A stretch of DNA of 64,000 nt from Devosia ureilytica (GCF_024273195.1 NZ_JAMZCU010000003.1:582807-646806), one strand, 5' to 3'. Shown: positions 53,901 to 62,351, counted from the stretch's first letter. Numbers and translations: made by a program. Notes: generated by a model not told the origin, from the letters alone.

Positions 53901-54270
53901 CTGCAACCAGCGCCCGGTGCCGCTCAAGCCGTCGACAACCAATGGCACCATGGTCGGCGGGGTCCGCTTCAAAGCCTGGCAGCCCGCCTCCGGCATGCAC
54001 CCGAACCTGCCGGTGCACGCGCCGCTGGTTTTTGACATCTATGACACCTGGACCGGCCGCGCCATCGGTGGCTGCACCTACCACGTTGCCCACCCCGGCG
54101 GCCGCAACTACGAAACCTTCCCCGTCAATGGCAACGAGGCTGAAGCGCGCCGCCTCGCCCGCTTCGTGCCGCACAACCACACCCCCGGCCCCTATCCCCT
54201 TCGCCCCGAAAAGCCTGCGGATGACTTCCCGTTGACGCTTGACCTCCGGCGGCCGCCACGGTTCACGTAA
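50923..54270 (+). CDS. Transglutaminase-like protein with C-terminal DUF2126
   Basis: 1115 residues. Residues 1-90 are a bacterial transglutaminase-like N-terminal beta domain ([22 protein letters not shown]). Residues about 150-260 form a papain-fold transglutaminase core with C180 ([15 protein letters not shown]), H229 ([17 protein letters not shown]) and D245 (LDPTSG). DUF2126 follows (about 290-1115: [97 protein letters not shown]). The ATG at 50923 fits [13 protein letters not shown]. It is the first of three tightly packed genes. Likely cytosolic; it may cleave or make an amide bond on a peptide whose identity is unknown. Confidence 0.92.
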   Translation: MSIKAAIYHLTHYKYDRPVHLQPQIIRLQPAPHSRTKVLSHSLRVSPSLHFVNVQQDPYGNFLTRFVFPEPVTELKIEVDLVADMTVYNPFDFFVEESAETWPFEYPEDLRDDLAIYRQPEPAGPLLAQFLGSIDRTPQNTVTFVTGLNARLQTIVNYIVRMEPGVWTPEETLGNAKGSCRDSSWLLVNILRQLGFAARFVSGYLIQLKPDLVSLDGPAGTDHDFTDLHAWCEVYLPGAGWIGLDPTSGLLTGESHVPLAATPHYKNAAPISGFASFAEVDFAFDMSVTRVAEHPRITKPFSDESWQRLNALGKQVDAKLMEQDVRLTMGGEPTFVSIDDFEADEWNAGAVGPTKRGLADTLIRRLRQRFAPNGMLHYGQGKWYPGETLPRWTFSLYWRLDGKPVWKDESLVAREGVKTSATHEDAKRFLHAFARNLGLGGDTIAEAYEDPGQWLLKEANLPANVDPANSELADPEARLRIARVFERGLTNPTGYVLPVQRWNAAASSPWLTEMWKTRRGKLFLAPGDSPAGYRLPLSSLKHLNATDYPHVVPLDPGAPRVPLADPDDLLASRQTGLEADPRAQATTDFTAATEQQDITEQEISEIEGQVRTAVTAEVRDHRLCVFLPPVEKLEDFLELVAATEAAAKEIGQPIHLEGYAPPTDPRLNVIRVAPDPGVIEVNIHPAAGWDDCVATTEAVYEEARACRLGADKFMIDGKHVGTGGGNHVVVGGATPHDSPFLRRPDLLKSLVLHWQRHPSMSYLFSGMFIGPTSQAPRFDEARHDSLYELEIAMAQVPAPGEGEAPTPWLTDRLFRNLLVDVTGNTHRAEICIDKLYSPDGPTGRLGLVEFRGFEMPPNARMSLAQQLLIRALISRYWDKPLTGDFTRWGTALHDRFMLSSFVWQDFLGVLADLREHGFDFEPEWFAAQREFRFPFCGEVSVEDVKLELHQALEPWHVMGEQGAIGGTVRFVDSSVERLEVRLETANPGRYIVSCNQRPVPLKPSTTNGTMVGGVRFKAWQPASGMHPNLPVHAPLVFDIYDTWTGRAIGGCTYHVAHPGGRNYETFPVNGNEAEARRLARFVPHNHTPGPYPLRPEKPADDFPLTLDLRRPPRFT

Positions 54271-54273
54271 TCC

Positions 54274-56685
54274 ATGAATTCGCGGAATCACCAGACCCGC
54301 GGCAAGCCCCCGGCCGGACCCAGCATCATCGCTGACTATCGGCTGCTACCAGGCGTGCCGGACGAGATGATCGACCCGTCCGGCAACATACGCCCGGGCT
54401 GGGACAAGCTCATGTCCGCTTTCGACGCTTTGGGGCCGACCGAGCTGGCCGCCCGCTTCGAGCGTGCCGATCAATATCTGCGCGATGCCGGCGTCTTTTA
54501 TCGCAAGTATGACGGCGCCGAGGGCAAGGAACGGGCCTGGCCGCTGGCCCATATTCCGCTGCTGATCGACGAAGCTGATTGGGTGCAGATTTCCCACGGC
54601 CTGACCCAACGCGCTGATCTGCTCGAGCGCATTGTCGCTGACATCTACGGCAGCAACACGCTGGTCCAGCAAGGCCTGCTGCCGCCCGAACTGATCGCCC
54701 AGAACGGCGAATTCCTCCGTCCCTTGGTTGGGGTGCAGCCGGTCAGCGGTCACTATCTGCACTTTTGCGCCTTTGAGCTTGGTCGCGGTCCCGATGGCGC
54801 CTGGTGGGTGCTGGGCGACCGCACCCAGGCGCCCTCCGGCGCCGGCTTTGCGCTGGAGAACCGCGTCGCCACCACGCGGGCGCTCAGCGATATCTACTCG
54901 GGGCTCAACATCAATCGCCTGGCCGGCTTCTTCCGCGGCTTCCGCGACGCGCTCTTTGCCCAGGCCCGCCGCGACGGGGGCCGGGTTGGCATCCTGACCC
55001 CGGGCCAGCTCAACGAGACCTATTTCGAACACGCCTATATCGCTCGCTACCTGGGCCTCATGCTGCTCGAAGGCGAGGACCTGGTGGTCGAGGATGGCCG
55101 GGTCATGGTGCGCACCGTGGCCGGCCTCAAGCCGGTCAGCGTGCTCTGGCGCCGGCTCGACGCCAGCTTCGCTGATCCCCTCGAATTGCGCTACGACAGC
55201 CATATCGGCACGCCCGGCATGGTCGAGGCCCTGCGCGGTGGGTCGATCTCGATGATCAACGCTCTGGGCACCGGCATCATGGAAACCCGCGCGCTGGCCG
55301 CCTTCATGCCGCGGCTGTGCAAGCATTTGCTCGGCACGGGCCTCGAACTGCCCGAAATCGCCACCTGGTGGTGCGGCCAGGGCGCCGAGCGCGAATTCGT
55401 TCTCGACAATTTCGACAGCCTGATGATCGGCCCGGCCTTTTCGACTGCGCTACCCTTCGACGACCTGCGCGGCACCGCGCTGGGCGCCAGCATGACTGCC
55501 GAACAGAAAGCCGACCTCAAGAACCGCATCGCCGCTGGGGGTAGCGCCTATGTCGGTCAGGAGCCGGTGCGCCTCTCGACCGCCCCCGTCTATACCGATG
55601 GCAGACTCGAACCGCGTCCGATCACCCTGCGCGTCTATGCTGCCCGCACCAACGAAGGCTGGACCATCATGCCGGGCGGCTTCGCCCGCGTCGGCTCCAC
55701 CACCGACACCACCGCCCTCGCCATGCAGCGCGGCGGTCAGGCCGCCGACGTCTGGGTCATGTCCTCCCAGCCGGTCGAACAGGTGTCACTGCTGCCGCGC
55801 GAAGGACAAAAGCTGGTCCGCAACTCGCCCGGCAGTCTGCCCAGCCGCGCCGCCGATAATCTCATCTGGCTCGGGCGTTATGCCGAACGCTGCGAAGCGA
55901 CCGTTCGCATCCTGCGCGCCTACAATGCCCGACTGGCGGAACTGTCCAAACCCGACCTACCGATCCTCGCGCATTGCGCCGCCTTTCTCGAAACCGTCGA
56001 TGTCGATGCAACCGAGGCCATGCCGATTGGCCTCCTCGCCTCCATCGACAGCGCCGTCCATAGCGCCGGGCAGATCCGCGACCGCTTCTCGCCCGATGGC
56101 TGGCTGGCGCTCAACGATCTGCAAAAGACCGCGCAGCGCTTTGCGTCCCGCATCAGCACCGGCGACGATTCCACGCGGGCCATGACCGTGCTCCTGCGCA
56201 AGCTGGCCGGGTTCTCAGGCCTGGTGCATGAGAACATGTATCGCTTTGCCGGCTGGCGCTTTCTCGAACTGGGCCGTCGGCTTGAACGCGCGATCCAGAT
56301 GGCGCGGGTCACCGCCTGGCTGACCGCGCCCGATGCGCCTGATGGCTCGCTCGAAATGCTGCTCGAAATCGGCGACAGCGTCATGTCCCATCGCCGCCGC
56401 TATTCGGTCAGCGCCGGTACCCAGAGCGTTGTCGACCTTCTGGTGCTCGACGCGCTCAATCCCCGCTCGGTGCTGTTCCAGCTGACCGAATTGCGCCACC
56501 AGGTAGAAACCCTGCCCGGCGGCATTCATGACGAACAGCTCTCGCCTGCCGCCAAGCTGGCCCTCGAAATCCACACGGATCTGGTGATTGCCGAACCCGG
56601 CGACATGACGCCCGAAAGGCTCGACGCCCTCGCCAATGACATCGGGATGCTGTCCAGTCTGATCGCTGCGGCCTATTTCACCTGA
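54274..56685 (+). CDS. Circularly permuted ATP-grasp protein fused to alpha-E domain
   Basis: 803 residues. The N-terminal two-thirds (about 1-480, DUF404/DUF407) is a circularly permuted ATP-grasp ligase: YRLLPGVPDEMIDPSGNIRPGWDKL, DAGVFYRKYDG, GVQPVSGHYLHFCAFELGRGPDG, RVGILTPGQLNETYFEHAYIARYLG, VDGRVMVRT-type and VNALGTG-type segments (here INALGTGIMETRALAAFMPRL). From about 523 comes the alpha-E domain (DUF403), starting SRAADNLIWLGRYAERCEATVRILRAY. ATP-grasp enzymes join carboxylates to amines, so it should make a peptide or amide. It starts three bases after the previous stop and ends four before the next gene. Confidence 0.92.
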   Translation: MNSRNHQTRGKPPAGPSIIADYRLLPGVPDEMIDPSGNIRPGWDKLMSAFDALGPTELAARFERADQYLRDAGVFYRKYDGAEGKERAWPLAHIPLLIDEADWVQISHGLTQRADLLERIVADIYGSNTLVQQGLLPPELIAQNGEFLRPLVGVQPVSGHYLHFCAFELGRGPDGAWWVLGDRTQAPSGAGFALENRVATTRALSDIYSGLNINRLAGFFRGFRDALFAQARRDGGRVGILTPGQLNETYFEHAYIARYLGLMLLEGEDLVVEDGRVMVRTVAGLKPVSVLWRRLDASFADPLELRYDSHIGTPGMVEALRGGSISMINALGTGIMETRALAAFMPRLCKHLLGTGLELPEIATWWCGQGAEREFVLDNFDSLMIGPAFSTALPFDDLRGTALGASMTAEQKADLKNRIAAGGSAYVGQEPVRLSTAPVYTDGRLEPRPITLRVYAARTNEGWTIMPGGFARVGSTTDTTALAMQRGGQAADVWVMSSQPVEQVSLLPREGQKLVRNSPGSLPSRAADNLIWLGRYAERCEATVRILRAYNARLAELSKPDLPILAHCAAFLETVDVDATEAMPIGLLASIDSAVHSAGQIRDRFSPDGWLALNDLQKTAQRFASRISTGDDSTRAMTVLLRKLAGFSGLVHENMYRFAGWRFLELGRRLERAIQMARVTAWLTAPDAPDGSLEMLLEIGDSVMSHRRRYSVSAGTQSVVDLLVLDALNPRSVLFQLTELRHQVETLPGGIHDEQLSPAAKLALEIHTDLVIAEPGDMTPERLDALANDIGMLSSLIAAAYFT

Positions 56686-56689
56686 CGCC

Positions 56690-57568
56690 ATGCTCTACGA
56701 CATCCGCCTCACGCTCGAATATGATTATGACGCCCCGGTGCATGGCGGCCGTCACCACATTCGCGTTGCGCCCGCCAACGTGCCGGGCGTTCAGCGCCTC
56801 ATCGCCTCTTCGCTCGCGGTCGAACCGGGTCCGTCGCGCCAAAGTGGCTTTCTCGATTTCTTTGGCAATTCGGTCACCGCCATCACCATGACCGAGCCGC
56901 ATGAGGCACTGACCATTCGCCTCTCCGCACGCGTGCAGGTCGAAGACCTGACCCCGCCCGCCGATCTCTCCCCGCCGCTGCCACAACTGGCGCGCGAGAT
57001 CGCCCAATACTGGTCGATTGCACCAGCCAGTCCGCAGCACTTCCTCGCTGCCTCGCCCCGCATCCAGATCGTGCCTGCCATCACCGACTATGTGCGTGAT
57101 GTGACAAGCGGGGAGCCCACGACACTGTCCATGGCCACCGCCCTTTGCATGGCAATCCACAAGGACTTTGAGTACGATCCCAAGGCCACCGATGTCGAAA
57201 CCCGCCCTGCCGAGGCCTTTGCCCTGCGCAAGGGGGTCTGCCAGGATTTTGCCCATGTCATGATCGCTGGCTTGCGTGGCCTTGGCATTCCGGCGGGCTA
57301 TGTATCGGGCTTCCTGCGCACCAATCCACCGCCCGGAAAGCCGCGCCTGGAAGGTGCCGATGCCATGCATGCCTGGGTGCGCGCCTGGTGCGGGCAGCAT
57401 GTGGGCTGGGTCGAGTTCGATCCCACCAATGCCATGATCGCGGGGCCTGATCACATCTCGATCGGCCATGGTCGCGACTATGCCGACATCTCGCCTATCG
57501 TGGGCGTCTTGCGCACCCATGGCTCGCACGAGACCAAGCAATCGGTCGATGTGCTGCGCGTCGAGTAA
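56690..57568 (+). CDS. Second transglutaminase-family protein
   Basis: 292 residues. The N-terminal beta domain (YDIRLTLEYDYDAPVHGGRHHIRV) is followed by the transglutaminase core with C184 (RKGVCQDFAHVMIAGLRGLGIPAGYVSG), H227 (GADAMHAWVRAWC) and D244 (GWVEFDPTN). DHISIGHGRDYADISPIVGV closes the domain as in the family. It is much shorter than the first protein of the operon and lacks DUF2126. The trio of transglutaminase-DUF2126, ATP-grasp-alpha-E and transglutaminase is conserved across proteobacteria and was described as a predicted peptide-modification system by Iyer and Aravind; its substrate is unknown. Confidence 0.92.
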   Translation: MLYDIRLTLEYDYDAPVHGGRHHIRVAPANVPGVQRLIASSLAVEPGPSRQSGFLDFFGNSVTAITMTEPHEALTIRLSARVQVEDLTPPADLSPPLPQLAREIAQYWSIAPASPQHFLAASPRIQIVPAITDYVRDVTSGEPTTLSMATALCMAIHKDFEYDPKATDVETRPAEAFALRKGVCQDFAHVMIAGLRGLGIPAGYVSGFLRTNPPPGKPRLEGADAMHAWVRAWCGQHVGWVEFDPTNAMIAGPDHISIGHGRDYADISPIVGVLRTHGSHETKQSVDVLRVE

Positions 57569-57577
57569 TCGCGCCAA

Positions 57578-57602
57578 GGAACCAAATCTTCTTCTCTCCG
57601 TT
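57578..57602 (+). promoter_or_regulatory. EcfG-type general stress promoter
   Basis: GGAAC (57578-57582), 16 bases, CGTT (57599-57602): an exact match. It begins nine bases after the transglutaminase stop and lies 71 bases before the small membrane protein gene at 57674. Confidence 0.78.
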
Positions 57603-57673
57603 CTTCTGACACGCGGTCCGCAAGGCGCTGCCAGGAAAAAGCCCGGCGATCCCGGGTTGCAGGAGACACGACA

Positions 57674-57844
57674 ATGAACCACAACCAGTCGAGCACGTAT
57701 GACCGCTCAGCCCGCGCCACCACCGCTGTGTGGAGCGACGACATGCTGAACCATCAGCCGCACTTTGCTGAAGTGGCCATGGCCCTCCTCCCGGCCTCGC
57801 TGATCCTGGCCGCAGCAACCGCCTTGTTGGTCGTGCTGGTCTAG
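57674..57844 (+). CDS. 56-residue single-helix membrane protein
   Basis: The polar N-terminus (MNHNQSSTYDRSARATTAVW) is followed by one hydrophobic helix at about residues 34-56 (VAMALLPASLILAAATALLV, ending VLV). GGAG lies about nine bases upstream of the ATG. It is too short to have been detected by a length filter of 60 codons. An exact EcfG promoter lies upstream, so it should be induced by general stress. No family is recognised. The next small gene starts 43 bases later and may be cotranscribed. Confidence 0.7.
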   Translation: MNHNQSSTYDRSARATTAVWSDDMLNHQPHFAEVAMALLPASLILAAATALLVVLV

Positions 57845-57887
57845 GGTCGAACAGCGCGCCGCATTTTCGAGTTTCTAGGAGGGTTTC

Positions 57888-58046
57888 ATGACGCTCGGCA
57901 CAATCCTGATCATCATTCTTATTCTGCTGCTCATCGGCGCATTGCCGAACTGGGGATATTCGCGTGGCTTCGGCTACTTCCCCTCCGGCATTCTCGGCGC
58001 CGTGCTGGTAGTGGTGCTGATCCTGGTCCTGATGGGACGGATCTAG
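57888..58046 (+). CDS. DUF3309 small membrane protein
   Basis: 52 residues: MTLGTILIIILILLLIGALP, then NWGYSRGFGYFPSG, then a second helix ILGAVLVVVLILVLMG. The LPxWxYSxxWGYxPSGxLG pattern is the DUF3309 signature; tiny proteins of this family are widespread in Alpha- and Betaproteobacteria. AGGAGGG precedes the ATG. It probably belongs to the same EcfG-driven transcript as the gene at 57674. Function unknown. Confidence 0.88.
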   Translation: MTLGTILIIILILLLIGALPNWGYSRGFGYFPSGILGAVLVVVLILVLMGRI

Positions 58047-58286
58047 CCAGCTCGAATTCAGAAACGGGCACGCCAGATCCCTCTGGAATTCCGGTTAATG
58101 GAATGTGCCCCTAGCGGACCGGTGGTCGCCCCCAAAATCGGTCCGCGCCCTTTGTCCCGGCAGGCTTGGCTTGTCGGGACATCTTTTTCGAGGTGCATTT
58201 CCACGGTGAAATGCTCTCGAGCCCGCTTTGGGGGAACTTGCCGCTAATGCGCCGCGTTATGCGGTCACGATTACAAGGAGCGTCCA
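58047..58286 (+). promoter_or_regulatory. Intergenic region with an exact EcfG-type promoter (58233-58258)
   Basis: GGAAC (58233-58237), 17 bases, CGTT (58255-58258) lies 28 bases before the ATG at 58287, and AAGGAG (58275-58280) is the ribosome binding site. The left part, 58099-58182, holds two imperfect G/C-rich palindromes (GGTCGCCCCCAAAATCGG and GTCCCGGCAGGCTTGGC regions), possibly a terminator for the DUF3309 gene. No gene seen in the 240 bases. Confidence 0.78.
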
Positions 58287-58661
58287 ATGGCGACCACTTC
58301 CGACATGGCCCCGAACCGTCGCAAGACGACGACGGCGACAACACCCCCCCAAAGCACCAAGCCCCCCCTCACCCGTGAAGAAGAACTTGAAGCGCAGGTT
58401 CACCAGCTTCAGAACGACCTCAAGGCCATCACCGACACGCTCGGCAAGCTGACCGGCGAAAAGATGGGCGAGGCCCGATCTCTGGCTACCACCGAGATGA
58501 AACACCTGCAGGCCAAAGGCCAGCAGATGCTCGGTGAAGCGCAGGATCAGGCGGGCGAAATGGAAAAGCAGATCAAGGACACCATCCGCGAAAAGCCCCT
58601 GACGGCCGTGGCAGCGGCCGCCGGCGTCGGCTTCGTCCTGGCCCTTCTCACCCGGCATTGA
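58287..58661 (+). CDS. DUF883/ElaB-YqjD-like membrane-anchored protein
   Basis: 124 residues. A Pro/Thr-rich disordered N-terminus (1-30) leads to a long amphipathic helix or coiled coil (31-100: EEELEAQVHQLQNDLKAITDTL, QQMLGEAQDQAGEMEKQIK) and a C-terminal helix REKPLTAVAAAAGVGFVLALLTR. In E. coli the relatives ElaB and YqjD anchor to the inner membrane by this tail and bind ribosomes in stationary phase. The gene has an EcfG promoter and is followed after two bases by a YqjE-like gene, like yqjDE. Confidence 0.88.
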   Translation: MATTSDMAPNRRKTTTATTPPQSTKPPLTREEELEAQVHQLQNDLKAITDTLGKLTGEKMGEARSLATTEMKHLQAKGQQMLGEAQDQAGEMEKQIKDTIREKPLTAVAAAAGVGFVLALLTRH

Positions 58662-58663
58662 CC

Positions 58664-59092
58664 ATGGGCCTGCTTGCCCCGCTCGCAGCGCTGCTCGGTT
58701 TGGAGGCAGGAAACCTGGTTTCCCACGCCAAATCGACAGCGCTGATCTATGGGCTGATCGCCCTGTTCAACTTTGCCGCGGCCGCGTTTCTGGTCGCCGC
58801 CGGCTATATGGCCCTGGCCGATATTTTCGGCGCCATCATAGCGGCGTTGATCTTGGCGGGTGTGTTTCTGCTGCTGGCGCTTGCGGTCTATCTGGGCTCC
58901 ATGATCGGCCGTGGCCGACACCAGCGGGATCTGGCCGAAAAGCGGCGCGCCAGCGAAAAAGGCGCCCTGATTTCGACCGCCGCCATCACGGCCCTGCCGC
59001 TGCTGGCGCGCACGCCCGGGCTCCTGCGGCTCGGCCTGCCGGCTGTGGCCATCGCCGCATTCCTGCTGTTGCGCGACAGCAAGGACGAATAG
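58664..59092 (+). CDS. Phage-holin-superfamily protein (YqjE-like)
   Basis: 142 residues with three hydrophobic segments (about 25-50, 52-80, 108-136) and a positively charged loop RHQRDLAEKRRAS. Its position right after the DUF883 gene corresponds to yqjE after yqjD. The ATG at 58664 is preferred over TTG 58658. The family has holin-like topology but no proven pore function; a membrane partner of the DUF883 protein is the most economical guess. Confidence 0.8.
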   Translation: MGLLAPLAALLGLEAGNLVSHAKSTALIYGLIALFNFAAAAFLVAAGYMALADIFGAIIAALILAGVFLLLALAVYLGSMIGRGRHQRDLAEKRRASEKGALISTAAITALPLLARTPGLLRLGLPAVAIAAFLLLRDSKDE

Positions 59093-59115
59093 CACCAAGG
59101 GGCGCGACGTCCGAT

Positions 59116-60036
59116 TTAGGCGTCGCGCTCCACATTATTTTGCGCCGGCCAGATCACCGACAGCCCACCCGGATGGACCTCCAGCATGACCTCGGCCGCC
59201 AGGTCGATCAATTCCCCATCGATCACCGCATGCGTACCGCGCTTGCGCTTTGGAAATCGCAGCACCAGGTCCTTCACTTCCGTTTCGCGCACCGCCGGAT
59301 TGGCACGCCAGCGCCCGGTCATCACATCGAGCGCCAGCCCAAGCAATTGATTGGTCGCAACGCTCCGGGCCACATAGACACCCAGCACTCCTGCATTCAG
59401 AGTGGCGGCCACCGGCACGGGACTGTCATCGAGCGGATTGTTCGAGATCGCCACGCCTGAAGCGATGAACCGCACGTCACCCTTGGAAGTGTGCAGTTCC
59501 ACCTCAAACCGCGGCGGATTGACGGCAGACGCCAGAATGGCGCGAAGGCTTGCCATCATCTTGCCGACGCGGCTGCTATAGACCATGCCATTGCGGATGC
59601 GCACCAGGCGCGCGTGGATGCCCACGCCGAACTGATGCACAAACGGGCGCCCATTGGCCGTGGCAATATCCACCTTGGTCACGCGCCCCCGCGCAATGGC
59701 GGCCAGCGCCTGATCGAGGTCGAGCGGCATGCCCAGGGCGCGGGCAAAAAGGTTCATGGTGCCCGCGGGCAGGATTGCCAGCGGCTTGCCGCTGGCAAAG
59801 GCCGAGGCCGCGGCTGCCGAGATCGTGCCGTCTCCCCCGCCGGCCAGCACCGCCTCGACCTCGGGATCGTCCGCCGCCGCGCGCAGCTCCGCCTCCACCG
59901 ATTGCCCCGCCACGATCCGGCACTCAAGGCCATGCCCCTCGCGCTCGAAAAGTTCGGCCGCCTTGGCGCAGAACGCGTCGAGTTCCATGGTGCGGAGCGT
60001 GCCTCCATCCCGGTTCAGAACGGCCCTGAATTTCAA
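59116..60036 (-). CDS. Diacylglycerol kinase-family lipid kinase
   Basis: 306 residues of the DgkB/YegS/BmrU family. The nucleotide-binding domain has the LAGGGDGTISAAA motif and KPLAILPAGTMNLFARALGMP; the C-terminal beta-sandwich contains RFIASGVAISNNPLDDSPVPVA, and IDGELIDL near the end. It phosphorylates diacylglycerol or a similar lipid at the membrane. The start is TTG at 60036, inside the end of the histidine kinase gene (four-base overlap), with GAGGAT eight bases upstream. That tight coupling to a sensor kinase is unusual. Confidence 0.9.
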   Translation of the reverse strand: MKFRAVLNRDGGTLRTMELDAFCAKAAELFEREGHGLECRIVAGQSVEAELRAAADDPEVEAVLAGGGDGTISAAAASAFASGKPLAILPAGTMNLFARALGMPLDLDQALAAIARGRVTKVDIATANGRPFVHQFGVGIHARLVRIRNGMVYSSRVGKMMASLRAILASAVNPPRFEVELHTSKGDVRFIASGVAISNNPLDDSPVPVAATLNAGVLGVYVARSVATNQLLGLALDVMTGRWRANPAVRETEVKDLVLRFPKRKRGTHAVIDGELIDLAAEVMLEVHPGGLSVIWPAQNNVERDA

Positions 60037-61466
60037 AGGTTTTGATCCTCGATTGATGGCATCGCCCGCCCCAGTTCCGGCATCTGAATGGTCACATCCA
60101 CCCCGCCGCCTTCGGGCACGCCATAGGCCGGCTCGCCGCCAAATTGTCCGGCGAGCTGCTGCACGATGAGCGAACCCAGTCCGGCCTCGGTTTCAGCCAT
60201 ATCCGGCGGCATCCCCACCCCGTCATCCTTGACGCTAAGCACCGGCACGCCGTCGTCATTGCGCCAGAGCGAGACGTTTATTTTGCCCTTGCGCTCGCCG
60301 GGGAAGCCATATTTGAGCGCATTGGTCACCAGTTCGCTCACCAGAATGCCCAGCGTCGTCGCATCCCGCGCACTGACCTCAATGGGGGACAATTCGCCCT
60401 GCAAGGTGATGCGTCCGCCATCGGTCTGCGTCTCTGCGATGTCCTCCAGCACAGCCGAGAGAAATTCGTCGGCACTCGCTGTTTCCAGGTCGTCGCCCAG
60501 CCGCAGTCGCCGATGTGCCGAGGCCACCGCGTGAACCCGCAGCCGCGCCGCTTCAAGCGCCAGGCGGACGGGCTCGGACTTGCTGCGCATCACTTGCAGC
60601 GCCAGAAGCGAGGAGACCGTGGCCAGCGAATTGCCGATCCGGTGATTGGTGTCCTGCAGCAGCGCTTCGACCCTTTGCCGCTCGCGTTCGGCATGGGCCC
60701 TGGCCTCTTCGATGTCGCGGGTACGCGCGGCCACCTCGATTTCCAGCGCCTCGTTCTGCGTCAGCAATCCGCGATGTCGCTGGGCCAGCGCACTGACCTG
60801 CTTCTGGGTTCGCTTCAACAGCGCATAGGCCAGAATAACCGCTGCGGCGAGGGCCGCGATCAGCGCCGCCACCAGCCCTGTGCGCGTCTCGTCGATGGCG
60901 TGGTTCCGATTGGCCAGCTTGCTATCTTCCTCGGCGATGAAATCTTCCAGGGTTTCATTCACCTCAGCCATCAGCCGCGCACCCATGCCGGTCTCGGTCA
61001 GGGTCTGCGCTTCGTCGCTGCGTTGCGACGTCACCAGCTCGACCGTGCGGTTCATTTCCGCCATCTTGCTCGATATATCGCCGGTAATACTTGTGACCCG
61101 CGCACTCTGTCCCGGATCATCCGCCGTCATTTCCATAAGCGCGGTGACGCGCCGGTCGAGACCGGAAACAGCCTCGCGATAGGGCCGCAGGAATTGTGGA
61201 TCGGCAGTGAGCAAATAGCCGCGCTGGCTGGCTTCGGCCTGGCTGAGCGCATGGGCCAGCTCCCGCGCCGCCGTGCGCACGGCATAGGTATCGGCGATGT
61301 CTCTGAGCTGCCGGTCGATGCCCTGCATGAGCAGCAGCGCGGCCACCGCGGCAAGACAGATCAGCCCCAGCGAAACCCACACGGCCAAGCGCCGTGTTAC
61401 GCGTCGTCCAGGCTTGGCAGCAATTGCGTTATGCGCCCCATCACTCAAAACGCTCATCTCCCGCAC
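60033..61466 (-). CDS. CHASE3-HisKA_2 sensor histidine kinase, candidate PhyR kinase
   Basis: 477 residues. Membrane helix 1 is at about 28-48; a periplasmic CHASE3 domain follows (55-195: LAHALSQAEASQRGYLLTADPQFLRPYREAV); helix 2 is at about 197-217; then a coiled coil, a HisKA_2 dimerisation domain with phospho-acceptor H275 (DTNHRIGNSLATVSSLLALQ), and a HATPase (LVTNALKYGFPG, VKDDGVGMPPD, GLGSLIVQQLAGQFGG). HisKA_2/HWE kinases of this type phosphorylate PhyR in the alphaproteobacterial general stress response. Its location 2.2 kb from phyR makes that likely. The start is GTG 61466 or ATG 61457. Confidence 0.88.
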   Translation of the reverse strand: MREMSVLSDGAHNAIAAKPGRRVTRRLAVWVSLGLICLAAVAALLLMQGIDRQLRDIADTYAVRTAARELAHALSQAEASQRGYLLTADPQFLRPYREAVSGLDRRVTALMEMTADDPGQSARVTSITGDISSKMAEMNRTVELVTSQRSDEAQTLTETGMGARLMAEVNETLEDFIAEEDSKLANRNHAIDETRTGLVAALIAALAAAVILAYALLKRTQKQVSALAQRHRGLLTQNEALEIEVAARTRDIEEARAHAERERQRVEALLQDTNHRIGNSLATVSSLLALQVMRSKSEPVRLALEAARLRVHAVASAHRRLRLGDDLETASADEFLSAVLEDIAETQTDGGRITLQGELSPIEVSARDATTLGILVSELVTNALKYGFPGERKGKINVSLWRNDDGVPVLSVKDDGVGMPPDMAETEAGLGSLIVQQLAGQFGGEPAYGVPEGGGVDVTIQMPELGRAMPSIEDQNL

Positions 61467-61534
61467 CCACCGGTATCAAGATCGTGAGCAGGACCAGCAT
61501 TGCCTGTCCGCCGTGGCAGCATTGAGGCTCCTCC

Positions 61535-62287
61535 CTAAATCAGTGGCCGGACGCGTTCGAACGGACCTTCCCACCCCGCGACGCGGCGCAATTCGAGCGC
61601 ATCAAGCACTTCACAACTGCGCCCCATCCAACGGATGAGGCCTTTATTGGTCAGCTTGCGCAGCGTCTTGTTGGTGTGGACGATGGATAGCCCCAGCGTA
61701 TCAGCCACATGCTGCTGGGTCAGCGGGATGTGCACGGTCCCGTTGCCCAGCCCGACGGACTGCGCCCGCTCGTGAAGAAACGCCAGGAGATAAGCGGCAC
61801 GCTCCAGCGCCGTGCGCCGTCCCAGGCTCAGCAGATGATCATCCAGCATCCGCTCTTCGCGCGCCGCCAGCCAAGTCACGTCGAAACCAAGGCCAGAATG
61901 GTGGCGGAACAACTCATCGAGCCTGTCGCGCTGGAACACGCAGAGCACCAGTGGCGACAGCGCTTCGACCGAGTGTTCCATTTCCCCGATCACCGAGCCT
62001 TGCAGGCCCACAAGGTCCCCTGGCAGCAGGTAATTCAGGATTTGCCTGCGGCCATCGTCGAGCATCTTGAATCGGAAGGCCCAGCCGGACAGCAATGTAA
62101 AAAGATGGGCGCTGTGAGCACCTTCCGAGAGGATCACCGCGCCGGCCTCGGCTGTCAGTTCGCCGGTTTTGAAGCTGGAAACGAATTTGAGTTCCGCCGC
62201 GGAAAAATCGCGGAAGGCCGCTCTCTTGCGCAAGGGGCACTGTTCGCAGGGCACCCGGCGCCCCGTGGAAGGAAGGACAAGACTCAC
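61535..62287 (-). CDS. Crp/Fnr-family regulator
   Basis: 250 residues, start GTG at 62287. A short N-terminus with a C14-x-x-C17 pair (VPCEQCPLRKRAAF), a cyclic-nucleotide-like beta-roll (about 40-130: GAVILSEGAHSAHLFTLLSGWAFRF, ILNYLLPGDLVGLQG), and a C-terminal HTH_Crp (VHIPLTQQHVADTLGLSIVHTNKTLRKLTNKGLI). Fnr normally needs four cysteines for its Fe-S cluster and only two are in this N-terminus, so oxygen sensing by a 4Fe-4S cluster is unlikely. It has an exact EcfG promoter, which places it in the general stress network. Confidence 0.88.
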   Translation of the reverse strand: MSLVLPSTGRRVPCEQCPLRKRAAFRDFSAAELKFVSSFKTGELTAEAGAVILSEGAHSAHLFTLLSGWAFRFKMLDDGRRQILNYLLPGDLVGLQGSVIGEMEHSVEALSPLVLCVFQRDRLDELFRHHSGLGFDVTWLAAREERMLDDHLLSLGRRTALERAAYLLAFLHERAQSVGLGNGTVHIPLTQQHVADTLGLSIVHTNKTLRKLTNKGLIRWMGRSCEVLDALELRRVAGWEGPFERVRPLI

Positions 62288-62321
62288 GAGTTTTCCTGAC
62301 GCTTGGTAAGTCGCTCAATCA

Positions 62322-62347
62322 AACGCACCGGCGCAACTGACTGTTCC
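62322..62347 (-). promoter_or_regulatory. EcfG-type general stress promoter of the Crp/Fnr gene
   Basis: On the minus strand: GGAAC (62347-62343), 17 bases, CGTT (62325-62322), an exact match, 34 bases before the GTG at 62287. Confidence 0.78.
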
Positions 62348-62351
62348 CGAC

